A stretch of DNA of 64,000 bases from Nymphalis io (lineage: Eukaryota > Arthropoda > Insecta > Lepidoptera > Nymphalidae): NCBI RefSeq assembly GCF_905147045.1, contig NC_065889.1:315001-379000 (forward strand), read 5' to 3'. Shown here in pieces: positions 47,701 through 62,700 of the stretch. Position 1 is the stretch's first letter, and each line of letters starts with the position of its first letter. A program made the translations under genes and the position numbers. The notes under the pieces were generated by a model. The model saw nothing but the letters and a program-made list of their open reading frames with translations, was not told the origin of the DNA and did not search any database.

Positions 47701-50700
47701 TCGGTAAGTCGATTTGTGTTCTAATCATTCTAATTGATATTTTGATCCTTTACAATTAGTATGAAGAAATTAAACGTAACTAAAATTCATATAGATGATC
47801 AAATATAGCGAATACTTTGTGTCATGTTAGATTTATATCTAAGGCATAACTGACATGGCTACTTTGAATCGTTTTTAATCAACCTGAGTGCATTCCGAAC
47901 AAAGTTTGTAAATTAATTTAATGAGATTCGCGGGAAAAGCAAATTGGCAACATGACGGCAAGTTGTCAACTCTTGTACAATATAATAACCAGTTCTACAC
48001 CGTCAATGCGCTTCCAGCCATCGGATGTAGGGTTTTATGTCGCTTGTACCTTTATTAACACTGGCTCCATTCACCGCTCGAACCAGAACACGGCTATTAA
48101 AGTATTGCTGTTTGGCGATAGAACAATTAGTGGGCGGTACTCACGACGACGCGCCTACACTAAGCCCAAACGGAACTAAGTATTTATAATTATGTATATT
48201 CGTAATTTAACTATTTCTTTGAGTTTTATTTAAAAGAAACGTTACAGCATAAGCTGTATGTATAATCCTCTTTTTATTTGAATCATAAGTTAGTTTTGTG
48301 ACTGGTCGCTAAACTCTCATAATTGCTAATATCCTGAATAAGTTCGTCGTATATAAGATAGTTCATCATACTCATATAACAGAGAGCGTATGATATTATT
48401 TCTATGTTGTATGTCGCAGGCGCGGCTCGTTAAGAATGCTTTGAGTTTAAATGAATATGCACGTACATACATAGATGACATTCTAGCTTGCATCGTTCGC
48501 CTTGACACGCCATTTAGACCACATCTCCTTATAAAGATGGTCCGTTGACCGCAATGCGTTTATATTTAATCATCTAGAAACTTCGATTTAAATAAATAAT
48601 ATTACTACTTCATTAATCTCTCCAAACTTGTCATCTATTTATCCTTTACCTTATAGTTAATCATTTAAGTTCGTTTTAAAGAAATAAATTTGTTTGTTAT
48701 GTATTGGACATTTGCTATGACGTGGTGTTGTAGATATTGATTCAAACAATGTCTTACATTAGTCCTTCAGTATTTCAAGGAGACAACATGAATTATATGA
48801 ACATTCGAATTGCTCAATTCGAAATCATCTTCGAATTTTTCCTCTTGTTACGTCAAGCGATTAAAAATTTGTTTGGAAAATCTATAGCTATCTCGTTTTT
48901 GTACGTCTAACATGATTCGATTTGTTTTTTAAAAAAACAACTTTACGTATCGAACATTAAATGCACTAATATTACGTAATATTTAAGTGAGATTGTCATA
49001 TAGATGATGTTATAAAATTTGTAATAAAAGTATATTTTTCTAGTTAAAACGTATATTATATCATTAAAGGAAATGCGAATGCTGATTTCTGCCGTATTGA
49101 CAGCGGTATGACAATGTGGTCAATCCGTGAACGTATCTTCAATTCCGTTCTTGGTTTTCTTTCAAGCTATCGTATTAAGTGTTCCCACAGCTTTATTGGT
49201 AATACGGCTTAGGTTGGTGTTCATTAATTACCTAATTGTCTTTTAATGAATTTTTGTAGCGGTTTGTTTAATGTTATTTCATTTTGATTTCGTTTCGTTC
49301 TTAACGAGTAACATTGAACACTTTTTTTGTTCGGTAATTACGAATTTTTATGACGTAATCAATCATCGTAATAATAACTTTTTACTCGCCCGAGGCGTCT
49401 CTCTTCATTTAGCCCGCTCTTGCGCATCACGCAACTGTAAGTGACTTTAATGCTACAAAAGATCTACATTCAATGAAAGTATCATGTTACCTATGAAATG
49501 ATATATTCTAAAAAATGATAAGTCTGACCGGACATGATAATAATTGTTGTACGAATATTTAATAAAAAACGTCGGTGTCCAAATATTTACAGTGATATGC
49601 CCATAAAAGTCATGATTTGGTCATCAACACGTGTTTAAATATGAAGCTAACCGTTTACCCGTTGTTTATATTCGTGTCGCGCGCGTGCTGGCCCGCGAAT
49701 TGCTGATCATCGCAAGCGTATCGAAGCGCTTTGTCTCCACACCAATCCCGCCGCCCACTGTATTCTATGAAGGATACATCATTGGACATTGATGCACTGA
49801 ATTCATTTTACGATCCTTCGAACTGGTGATCGCGTGGACCATTAGTCTGTAAAAATTGCAAGCTTACAACTTAGATTTTTTTTATTTATGTCTGTCTATA
49901 TTAATCAAAGCTTATTTTTTTATTTTTTATTAATTAACAGATGCCTGCCTAAAATGATTCATTTTATTTAGGGATTCATGCAGTTTTCGCTCGCTCACGG
50001 CCTATAAAGTCAGAAGTCGAAGCCTCGGAAAGGAAAAATGAAATGATTCCGAGTGTTGTTTAAGCCCTTTTTACAAAACAGCTTACATTAATATTTATGA
50101 GATAAGAGACTAACGGAATATAATTCAAAACTGGTCATCACTCCCAGAAATCATTACATATTTATGGAACTTACTGATTCCATTCTACGAAAGTAACATG
50201 TATCGTATTACGTGTATCGTATTCGTTCTAAAAATAATATTTGTGTTCTTTTTAATGATGATTAAATTAGAAGAGACAATTCCGTTTTTGGTATATATAG
50301 GTAAACATATATTGTGTCGTTAAATATGGAATCTCTTTAAAAAAGTAGTAGAGCAAGTCTGGTTGCGTTCATTATTCTTCCCTCATGATTGAACGACTTT
50401 TTTCTCTTAATGATTGAATTTATATTCTGAATAACGTATTACATTTCTTGACTACACGAAATAATACTTGAAAATCATTAAGTTGGTAACTATTAATTAT
50501 TTATTAATTTACGGCTTTACTCACAATCGTTGTTTAGTGGGTTTTTATTAGTTAAGAAATACCACGTCTTTTTTTCTTTTAAATGTCAAATCAATAATGA
50601 CAAAAAGAGAGAAAGCAGTGTTTATCTAAACAGCAGTAACGTTTATAAGTAAGGCCGTTAGACTTTTAGAGTAACAAACAAGGGTATTTTAAGTATTTTA

Positions 50701-53700
50701 TTATTTATGTATCGATCGTTCTTATATATAATAGAAATATTTAGCTTAAATAATAAATTCAAATTAGCTATTTCTTAATATTAGTACTTAGTATGATTTA
50801 TTGCACTTAAATTTAATTTAATACCATGAATGAATATATTTATAAATAATACATAAGTTATTTCTAAAAATCGACACAACAACAAAATAACTTAATATTA
50901 CATAGAAAAAAAACATCGAATGGAGAACATCCTCCATTTTTTTGGAATCGGTTAACAATGTGCTATAAACGGCGGGAACGTATAACAATAGCTTTTTATT
51001 ATGACATGAATAATCTATCCGCGTGTCACCGCTGGACGGTCATCACATAATGTATCACATACGTTTATTGAGTATAAAAACAAACACTCCTCGCCGAGAC
51101 CGCGTCTGCGCGTCAAGATTTATTTGTAGAATAACTATTCGATCTTATAGAGCCCTTAATTTTTTTAATGTTTTTATTTGTCGCAAAACCCCAGTCTGGT
51201 GAGGCATGCATATTATAGTATGCATTCAGATGAGCATCTAACCTCCCAAGTTCCGCACTGAGAATTATGTAAGACGGCCTGCTAGTTGACCCCTCCGATC
51301 CACTTGAGACCCGTTCGACGAACTATCTCTTTTATTGCCAGTTCAACTTGTAACAAGATGTTTTATCTTTCTGTGATCGATATATTCAATTTTTTCTTAA
51401 TTTGGTACATACTATCGGTTAATTTGTACAAATAAAACAAAAACAACTAATATAATATTTAACGTGTATTGTATTTGTTGTTTTATTATGTTATTGAGGC
51501 TGGCTTGTGGAATGCAGTAGCATTAAGCCCAGGTTTTGTGCGACTTCATTTATTTTTGTATGCAATCAAGTATAATTATAGACTATAGATAGAATATATA
51601 TAAAATATATATTTTATATATATTCTATCTATATACTAGAATATATATAAAAGTTCTTGTTCAAAACTATATTTAAAAGTTATTAAACCTAGTTATAGTC
51701 CTTTCGTGTCTCCGTAACGATCATCGATATGTTGTATTCCTTGTCTAAAGAAACAGTTTAGATGTAATGTTCGTATTCGCGACAGGCGGCGAGTTGTTCT
51801 CTCAGAGGTACGAGGGCTACACGCTGCACGTGACAGCTCTTTACGAGCAGGTGGTGGTGTCATGGGCTCGGCCGGGACAGGCACACCGCGAGGTTGGCCT
51901 CGTCAAGGAGACTTTGGACAACCGCTGGCACTGGGTCGCGCTCCGATACAGACCAAACCCGCCCTCGCTACTGCTAGAAGTCGATAAAGACACACAGGTA
52001 ACGTAACGTATTTATATTTAATCTAATAAATATATGTTGTAGCGGTTGACGATTTTTAAAATACTTGTAAGACAAACATATTTTGATGATTTGATTTGTA
52101 ATTTATAGAAATCATTCACAATCACCACTAACGAGTATTTAATCTACCAACACATCCCAGGGGTCGTATCTGCCCAATATAGTCGAAGTATTACCGAATA
52201 ACAATATTATCGCACAATAACATGATACTGATACTATGGAGTTTTCCTTTGATCACTAATTATTTTTACCAGACCGTGATGTTTGGACTGAATCCAGTCC
52301 CGGTTGTAGTTTTAAACGGAGACTAGCAAACTACACAGGAGATATTATGAGATACAAGTGTGCGTGCAAATTCAGATGCACTCTGTTCTCTTACTCCCAT
52401 AATACGATGGGACGGCAATCTGGCACTCGCGGAGAGAGTTCAGACGCAGGATAAACGACTTTATGTATTTTCCGAGGCAGCGTATAAACGTTAATCTCCA
52501 AACTATGGGTTTTTACTGGTACACTTCCTAACGGAAAATCCTAAACACTTAATATTGGTCCATATAATTTAGCTGCTAAAACAAAGAGTACTCAGATTTC
52601 TATACTCATTTTATACAATTGAGACCACAGCATATATATAATGTGTCACAATGAAATGCCTGTCAGGTGATATCGAACGTGACGTGGAATCCCGAGCTGC
52701 TGACGCCGGGCGCGTTGGAGGCGCGCGAGGCGGTGGTGCTGGTGGGCAACCTGTTCAGCGGTTGCGTGCACGAGGGTCCACAGCTGGAGTTTCACGCGGC
52801 GCACGTACTGCAGAGCACCGTGCGCTTCGGAAACTGCCCGCTCACCACTGACGACTGTAAGTTTCATTTTCTGATTATTACTCACCTATCGGCCACCGTT
52901 TCTATATTATCCGAACACGCTGTCGTCTAGTATCCGAAGGCACTATGATTTTGGTTTTTTTAATTCATAATAAGATACAATAAATTGTGGGCAATTTTTT
53001 CACATCAAGCGTGTTTTTTCATTCGACCAAACAAGTTCACAATCATAAAATAAAGTATGTAAAATGATAGAATATATAAAGGATTTGAAAAATGTATACA
53101 ACTAATGTAAATACATATTTAATCAATTTCAGGTGTAGATAGAAAAGACGTTTTGAGGATACCGCCGAAAGATCACTGTTACAACGAACCGTGCCTGAGG
53201 CACGGCACCTGCATATCGAGACACGATAAGTTCGTAAACTATTCACTCCGGTCACATGTTGATTAGATCAGTTCTAACGGCACGACACACCAGATAACGT
53301 ACACTACCGACACCCGACCTCGCCCGCCAGATACGAGTGCCACTGCACGGCGCGCTACACGGGCAACAACTGCGAGGTGGACGCGGGCGACCCGTGCGCG
53401 TCCGCCCCGTGCCGCCACGCCGCGCGCTGCGCCGAGGACGCGCGCGGCGACTACGCCTGCCTCTGCCCGCCGCACTACCACGGTACCGCCCGCCCGACAC
53501 CCCCCCAACGCCCGCCCCCCGCCCGCTAACCCGCCCTCTGTGCAGGCACCTACTGCGAGCTGGAGGAGTCGCTGGACCCGCAGTGCGTGGCGGGCCCGTG
53601 CCGCAACAACGGCAGCTGCAGCGTGCCGCCCGGCGCCGACGAATACGTGTGTGACTGTCCCTCTGGTTAGTCGCCTGCGACGTCTCTTCTGCTCGTTGCC

Positions 53701-56700
53701 GTGTCGACCCAGCCGGGCGCAGACTAACGGGAGGGCTGTCCGCAGGTTACACGGGTCGTAACTGCGAGATCGATATCGACGAGTGCTCGTCTGCGGGCGC
53801 GGACGCGTGTCTGCACGGCGGCCGCTGCGTCGACGACGTCGACAACTACACCTGCGACTGCACCGGCACCGGTAGCGTACCGTAGTACTGCGATCGATCA
53901 CTCACCCGTCTCGCCCCATCTGTCGCCTCATTGGTCCAGCGGCTAACAGATTATACGCTATATTATCTCCTATCTATCTATCTATGTCGATATCGGTCTA
54001 GAAAAATAGAAGTTTTTTTTTTTTTTACTATTAATAGGCCAGCGTTTGACCGTTGACTTGCCCGATGTTAAGCATCGACACGGTCTAAGATGTAGCACGC
54101 TTGCCTATAAGAAACCTGTTTACTCTGGATTTGAAGACACCAACATTGTACCTATCGGGAAATACGGGCTCAGGCAAAGCATTCCAAAGTTTCGCAGTGC
54201 GAATGATGAATGCAGATTCAAAGCGCTTCGTACGTAGGCGGGGAATTTTCACTGTGTACCTATGGCGCTTTGGTCGCGTTTGCCTGGCCGTTCCATAGTA
54301 AAAAGGGGCTGGAGGAATCAGTTCGTGTAATTCCCGAGCACATTCTCCGAAATGTATCCGATAGAAGACCGAGAGTGATGCAACCACACGTCGACGTTCA
54401 AGACTTTAAAGATTGCCCGCTAGTAAGAGTGAAGTTACTTTATTAAGATCATATACATATATATCGGTGTCCGGTCGCAGGCTTCGGCGGCGCGCGCTGC
54501 GAGCAAAACGTGAACGAGTGCGAGGAGGAGCGCGGCGTGTGCGGCCACGGGGCCTGCTACGACACCTACGGGGGCTTCGTGTGCGCCTGCCTGCCCGGCT
54601 ACACCGGCGAGCGCTGCCACCAGGTCGGGCCGCCCCGCCCCCCGCCCGGCCGCGGCGCCCCCCAGACGCTAACGCCCGCACCCCCGCAGATGTCGGCGTG
54701 CGCGTCGGGCCCGTGCGGCGTGGGCGGCGCCTGCGTGGAGGAGAACGGCGGCGCGGGCTTCCGCTGCGTGTGCGCGCGCGGCCTGGCGCCGCCGCTGTGC
54801 GAGCCCGCCGCGCCCGCCGCGCCCGCCGCGGCCCCCGCGGCCCCCGCGCCCTCCGCCTGCGCCGAGCTGCAGTGTCCGCCGCGCTCGCACTGCAGGGCCG
54901 GTACCCGACACGTTTCAGATTATTCCGCGTCTAAAGCACAATCACTAACTAAATTATCGTCATGTACAATTTCTTTCACCCGTTCAGATCTGAAGTATTT
55001 CTGGATAAATGTCTCCCGATCAATAAGAATTAAAATGATGATCTTAGATTAATTTGCTACTACATTGATATTATATTATTTTGTGAGAAGCTACATTAAA
55101 ATTGTCGATAAATTAGTTTACACGAGGGACATCTCCTTCAGGGATGCCCGCTATGGTGGCCGGCGTGATGGTGTCCAAGCAGGTGCTGTGCGTGTGCGAC
55201 CTGGGCTACTACGGTAAGTGCGCGGCGGCGCGCGCCGGCGTGCGCGTGTGCGCGTGTGCGTGCGAGTACAAGCGCAGTGTGTCCGCAGGCGCGCCGGGCC
55301 CCGCCCCCAACTGCAGCTCGCTGGAGGCGGCGTGCGATGCGGGCGTCTGCCTCAACGGCGCCACGTGCGCGCGCGGGCCCGACCACTTCAACTGCACCTG
55401 CGCGCCCGGGTACAAGGGTACGTGGAGCCCCTTCGCATACGTGGACCCCCCCCACCGCCCTGTCGGCCCTCCTGATGTAATACCTGACTTCCGTTTCCGT
55501 AGAGCGTGGCGCGCGGTGCGGCGGCCGCCCGCAGTGACCGTCAGTTATTCTCTTTCCGCCGTAGTTAGGATTAGAAGATTAGTATTAAGGTACATAACTA
55601 GTGCCGAGTCCGCTGAATGTGCCTGCCGACTGCCGCTGTCTTAGGTGTTCCGCCATGCTGGATGATATGTCGTCTTAGTTTTTGTTAGAGATAGCGTCGA
55701 GCCCGTCCCAGATGTTTGCAGCAGTACTCATCTCAATGGGAGCTGCCCGCGGACCGTCAATGAAAAGATTACTTGATATTCGTGCATGAATAATATGTAC
55801 AACTGTTCATGTCTTATGTCTGGGTCGGGTTGCACCGATACCAATGTTATTATTTAAAATATTGGATCGGTTCGTTACCTCTCACTGTGTTGTTATAATC
55901 TGTGGAGCTTTATGCAGAGTTGTACACAAATGTCATTTTAATATTAAACTAGATAATTACGACGTCTCGCCTGTCACCCGCAGTTTGCCACTTGTGTATA
56001 GCTCGAGTCATGGCGTTAGTGTACGTAATTGTTTCTTTTTCATTATGAAATAATCATTTGAATGTTCGTTTAATATTTCTATTTTATTCGTGCATGTGCT
56101 TTGAATTATAACTTTTGCCTCGTAACGTTGTGTTCACTCGGGATGTGTCTGTAGTGACATTAGACCAATAGCCAATAGCTCAGGGAATGATTAGAATCAC
56201 TAGAGTAATACATTTGTATCTGTCGCCTCGGTGCGAGTTTTGCGTGCGCGCCCCGAGGCGCCGGCGAGTGACGTTCCGTGTGCGCAGGCGTGTACTGCGA
56301 GCTGGGCCCGGCCGGCAAGGCGCTGGCGGAGCGCTGCGCGGCCGCGCCCTGCGTGCACGCGCTCTCCTGCCGCGACCTCGTGAGTACTCGCACACCGCCG
56401 TATATCGCCGCACTACGTGCGGACGTGTCTACATCGGGGAGCCCCCCGCAGGCCACCGGCTTCCGCTGCGAGTGCGAGCCGGGCTGGGGCGGCGCGCGCT
56501 GCGACGTGGCGAGCGCGGCGGCGGAGGGGCCGGGCGCGGACGGCGCGGCGTGCGGGCGCGGCTGCGTCAACGGCGGCACGTGTCGCGCCGACGGCTGCGA
56601 GTGCCGGCCCGGCTACGGCGGCGCCGACTGCGAGCTGGCGCTGGACTGCCGCGCCTCGCCCTGCGCGCCGCGGCAGGTGAGTGGGGCGGCGGGGGCGGCG

Positions 56701-59700
56701 GGGGCGGCGGGGGCGGCGGGGGCGGCGGGGGCGGCGCTGACCCTGCGAGCGAGCGGCCGTAACGCGCGTGTGCCCGCAGGAGTGCGTGGAGCAGGGCGGC
56801 GCGTGGCGCTGCGCGGCGGGCGCGCCGGACTCCGCGTGCGCGTCGTCGCCGTGCCACAACGGCACGTGCCTCGCGCTCGACTCCGGCCTGTTCCGCTGCC
56901 AGTGCCCGCCCGGACACAACGGTCTGTCGGTGTTTACGTTATCCTATATACTTTGTAACGAGTGAGTAGACAATAATCGGACTCCCCCATTCCGATCCGC
57001 GGGTGACACGAGTTACCGTCGTTTGAGGACCTCGACCGTTCTGAAGGTTATGTTTTGCAACAAAAGTATTCTCAGTGTGAGTTTGTGTGCGGGGCAGTCG
57101 ATCGGACGTAAGTCTGCCGAAACGTATTTCGAGAAAAATAAATTTTAAAACTAAAAAATATGAAAATCGTATCAATAGTTTTCATTCATTAGGACAAAGT
57201 TAATTTAAAAATCTAGTTTTTCATTCAGTCCAATGGATATCAATAAACGATATCTATAACGCGCTAAGTCACAGTATTACAAAAAAAAACCGGGAATTAT
57301 GTAAAGTTACAGTCAGTTCGACAGTAGGTATATTAAAGAATTTTATGTGTGAAGACAAATATCCAAACACATTATGAAAAATAATATGTAAACATGATTG
57401 GCTAATTAACAAATCATAGTTAAACAAATTAAGTTAAATTTTTAGTCAGAGATATTGTTTGTTAAAATTTGGGTAGATAAAGACGAAATAAAAGAAGAAA
57501 TATGATTCATGGTAATTTATTTTGACATGATCAAGTTAATCTTAATTTTGCTCATCATCAGTAAAAATGTTTCCCAACATGTATGCTGGTGTATCTCTGA
57601 CCCTCTTGCCTTTTAAATTAATAGCATATGGCAGTAATGAGGGATAGCGTTTGTGGATTCCTCTGCCCTCGGGTGTCCATGCTGTAACCACACAAGGTGT
57701 ATCTAACTTAGCAGTCACTGACACCCAGCTTACTGAAGAAAGAACTATGTCTCCACAACATAGTTTAGGCCCCTCACCAGTAAATTGTATATTATCATGT
57801 TTCTTTTGTAACCCTGGCCAGTTTTTAAGTCTTTCTGAATCACCCGTGGGTACAGCGAATAATTCAGTACCAACAAAATTATTGTAAATTTCATCTGCCT
57901 CTTCAGTCTTTACCACAGTTATAGGAAGATTCTCAGAGCAGAAAATTGTGAAGCGGCAAGGATCTGTGCAGTCGAAGAGATCCACTCTTGCCAAGCCACC
58001 GATAAATAATGTTGAGCCTTTATGCAAATAATAGGTCTGTGGTCTTATGAGCTTTTTTGGTATGGTTAACAGCAGTTCTTCAGTACTAAGGAGAGAAAGC
58101 ACTTGGTCTGGATGAATCACACCCGGTGTATCATAAAACCATTTACTTTTCTTAAATAATTCGTGTCTTTCGTCAAGTACTTCTAACGGTTGCCTTTTCT
58201 CTGCAATGTTATCACTAAAAACCTGGTACTCATTGAATGTCCGTCCTATATGACCGATTAGAGATGGAGCCTCAGAAATATTTTTTCCTGATAATTGTTG
58301 TCTTCTAATTTCATTTTCAGTCTTCAAAAGCTTCGCATTAGATTGTAATCTTGTACTTCTTTCGCGAATTTTCCATCCGGATGGCCTGTTAATTGGGAAT
58401 TTTAAGAGATTCAATGTAGTGCCTGGCCATCGGCTTACAGTTGCTCTTTTGACAATGTCGACAGCATGCACTTTGCAGTAGTCTGATTGCAAGAGGACAT
58501 TAAAGAGAGAGCTTTTGCCAACATTCGTACAGCCTACAAGGAATACATCACCCTTGTATAACCATAACTTAAACATGGCGGATATCAAGTCTTCCACGCC
58601 ATAGCCAGTCTTAGCCGATATCAATGCAACATATTTAATATTAGCCTCTCTTAATCTAGTCTTTTTAATTTCCGACATGAGTGATTCTTTGATTCGCTTC
58701 AGGTAACCAATACTATCGCCAGGTAAGAGATCAACCTAGAATATTCAATTTTGTTAACAAAATTATACATATAATTTTTTTCAATTGTTAAACAAAAACT
58801 AAAATTTTTTACCTTATTAGCCACTATAATAATGGGTCTATCGGGGCCAATAATATCCACTATGCCAGACCAAAAGGAGCATGGGAAGTCTAGCAAATCC
58901 ACCATCAGTAACACTAAAGACTTTACATGTCTGTAAATGAATATTTGATTAATTTGTATACAATTGTTAAAAATTTGTGTCATTAAAATTAGTATTATGT
59001 AGTCCTTAAAGTCATTCAATATATTGAGACATAAAATTGAAGCTGAAAACATGTAAGAACTATGTCTTGTAATCATTTTTTAAAAGTTTACAAAGAACAA
59101 TTATATAAATATAGTTTAGTTCAGTATTAGTAAGTCGGAAATCAGTATTAGTAAGTTGATAAAATAAACCACAAACTACTAATCAATATGAGAACCGTAA
59201 GTAATTATGGGATATATTTTGAAAACAACTCGCAATAGTATCAATAAAAAGATATTGAAGGTAAAAATATCCTTATTAACCTTATAGACTGAAGAAGTTT
59301 TTCATATTCTTCAGGCTGCACGGTAACATCCAAGGCAATGTTGTATTCTGCAAGAAAATGACACCTCTGACATTCCATTCTCTTCAATTCATCATCTTTT
59401 CGACCTTTGAAAAGCTCACTTGGTAAGTAACCAGGTATAGCGGGGTCATTGCAGTGCAGTAGAGCTCCACATCCACCACAACTGACACGACTGATTGGTA
59501 CCATCGGATCTGCGGTACCATAATGTTTACTCCACTGGGTATCTAAATCACAATTTTCATCTTCTGATAACATTGCATCATCAAAATGTTCATAGTTTGT
59601 CATCCATTTGTTTATGTTTGATCTGTCAAACTCCTCTTCGGATTGTTTTGCGATTTTAACTTCGTCTTCACATATTTTGACATCTGTTGTACGAGAGAAA

Positions 59701-62700
59701 GGCAACTGAAAAGTTTTTGGAGTATCCTCAACCTCTTCAACAGTTTCCTCGTCTAAAAGCCTATCTTTATCAACATAATACTGCAATGCGACAGGCAAGG
59801 GTGGTAACCTCTTTTCTTCAAATCGTTTTGCTTCCTCTTTTCGAGCGTTTGCTATTGTTTTTATGTGATATTTATAGTAGCCGAGTTCTATTTTGTCATG
59901 TCCCAGATACGAATTAAACACTATTTTATCTTTATATTGTTGAAAAAGTGTTTCAAACTCCTTCACTTTCCCTCGATTCGTATTATCTTGACTGATTTCA
60001 TCGCCATTTGAAGCTTGAAAATGTTTAAAACGAGTAAATGCGTTGCGTTTACGATGTAACCTCAAAATGTTTCGCAACGAATATATCATGATGAATACTA
60101 TAATTTCAACATTATTTAGAACTGTTTCTTATTAATATTCCATTGTAAATAATAAATACATGTAATTCCATTAAGACATGTTTACACCTTTACTCCTTTT
60201 TACTTAGAATGTTGTTGTGACAAGTGCACGTCTTTCACTTCGATTATGATGTCAGTGCGACGGCAACTGTCAGCTGTCAATTAGTCATACTGATGTTACA
60301 GAGTATTAACTTTTTAGTACGTCTTTTAAGTAACAATAAACTCGCATACATTCTTTGTATAATAACAATAATTTGAAAACATTTTATAATTTAACCTCGA
60401 ATTTGGAATATGTGTGAATAGGTAATAATACAATGTATATTATATGTGTATTATATGACGTCTCAGCCAATGTGTCTCGTGTAATGAAACTATTGTTTTA
60501 CGTACAGCGGCAAGGTTTTACCACTTGTGTAAATAGCGAATGTTACGTTATGTGAATAAATTTTATGTTTTTGTTATTAGTTCTTTTTAAATATATTCGA
60601 TAAAAATTCAAATAATGAAATGGAAAGTTTTAATAATATCATCTTGTTATTGATTATATTCGAAGGTGGTTTTAATTTGTATTTTCTTTACTTGAATGTA
60701 TAACTGAAATAGGTACTAAGTAAAAATTTATGTATTTAGGAAGGTTCTGCGAGCTGGATATTGATGAATGTGCGTTGATGCCGAAAATATGCAATAACGG
60801 AGTTTGTGTTAATCTTCCTGGCTCTTATCAGTGCTATTGCAAACCGGGTGAGTTTGATTTTATTTACAAATTATCAAAATTGTGGTTTCTATTGACTTAA
60901 TTAATAATATTAATAAGTTTTAAATTTCTTGTATGAGAAAATTAACATTATTATAGTGAATGTTATTTGAGATTTTCTTTTTCCTTATTTTAGATCTTTA
61001 GACTTGTCAAAATGAAGCTCTTTGCACTTACTCAAAAAAAAACTTAATTCTCCACGTCCTCTCATATTGTAGCAATGTAATTTAAAAACTAATTAATGTT
61101 AAAATACTACAAGATAAAAAAAAAACGTTTTTTTGGTACAACTTTTGGATATAATATATAAAAAACTGTATAAACCTTAGTAGGTTTATACAGTTATGTC
61201 AATTTAAATATATACGATAATTTGGTCTATATAAACCATGTGTCTGATCTGACCAAAATATATATTTTTTTATTTGTCAAAATTAAAATATGCCATAAAT
61301 AAGATTTAAATGCAATAACAATTATGATTTTGATTTTAGGATATACGGGCGATAGCTGCGAGCAGGATATCGATGAATGTTTATCTTCACCCTGTAAGAA
61401 CGGCGGTACATGTCAGAATTTAGAAAATAATTACGAGTGCACCTGCGTGGAGGGGTACGAAGGTATGTATTTATGAGATTTACTAACATTTAATAGCATT
61501 TTTATTCAGAGCTTCATAACTGTCCGTGTATTTGAATGTTATGTTAGTTATTTATTGTTGGTATTTCCATCAGGCAAGGATTGCTCCATCAATATCAACG
61601 AGTGCGCGACCAACCCCTGCGCGTCCGGCTCCACGTGCGTGGACGGCATCGCCAGCTACAAGTGCGTGTGTCAGGACGGACTCACCGGCCCGCACTGCGA
61701 GATCGACATCGACGACTGCGAGGTACTTGAACCATTCGCTTGTTTCATACTAACAGATACAGTTTATTATAATACGTTGTACGGATAAAACATAGTAGAT
61801 CCAAATAATATTTACCGTCAAAAAACTATCCTTGTCTTATTGTTTTTTTTCCATCATAAATGAAGTCAGCTGCTCCTAATCACCTAGTATTTACCTCGGT
61901 ATTAATATTTATAAAGGATTGGATGGCAGTTGGACACAACAATACTATTAGCTAATGACGTAATGTCCGTGTATAACTTTATGAAGTAGTAATTTTCACA
62001 GTAAGACCAATAATCGAATGTCCACAGTCGAGCCCGTGCGAGCACGGCGGGCGCTGCGTGGACGGGCTGAACGGCTACACGTGCGAGTGTAGCGGCACCG
62101 GCTACTCGGGCGACGACTGCGAGCTCAACATCGACGAGTGCGCGCCGCGACCCTGCCGCAACGGCGGCACCTGCCTCGACGACGTCAACGACTACCACTG
62201 CTCCTGCTACCCCGGCTTCACCGGTCAGTCGCTCGCACCGGCCGCGCCGGCCGCCCCGCCCGCCCGTGGCCGCCCGTAACGCGCTCTGTGTGCAGGCAAG
62301 AACTGCGAGACGGACGTGGACGAGTGCGAGGCCGCGCCCTGCAAGCACTCCGGCGTGTGCCTGCAGCGCAGCGACCGCAGCCTGTACCGCGCGCGCGACG
62401 CGCCCCCCCCGCCCGCGCTGCCCGCGCCGCTGCCCGACGTCTTCTACCAGCCCTTCTCGCTCGACACCGCCAGCGGGTGAGAGCCAGCCCGCGACCGTGT
62501 CACGTGTCCGCGTCCCGTGGTCCCCTGTGTCACGCGGTGTCTATTTCCGTCGTCAGCTACGAGTGCGTGTGCGTGGCCGGCACGACGGGCCCGCGCTGCG
62601 AGATCAACATCGACGAGTGCGCGTCCTCGCCCTGCAAGCACGGCAAGTGCGTGGACGCCGTGGGCGGCTACAGCTGCGACTGCGCCGCCGGCTACGAGGG

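Larger units (their letters stand above)
47704..51785 (+). other. crb intron 2 (4.1 kb)
   Basis: AT-rich. It holds a reversed diverged SINE copy (47950-48175) and a perfect AT-rich palindrome (51584-51633). No exon was recognised. Confidence 0.6.
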
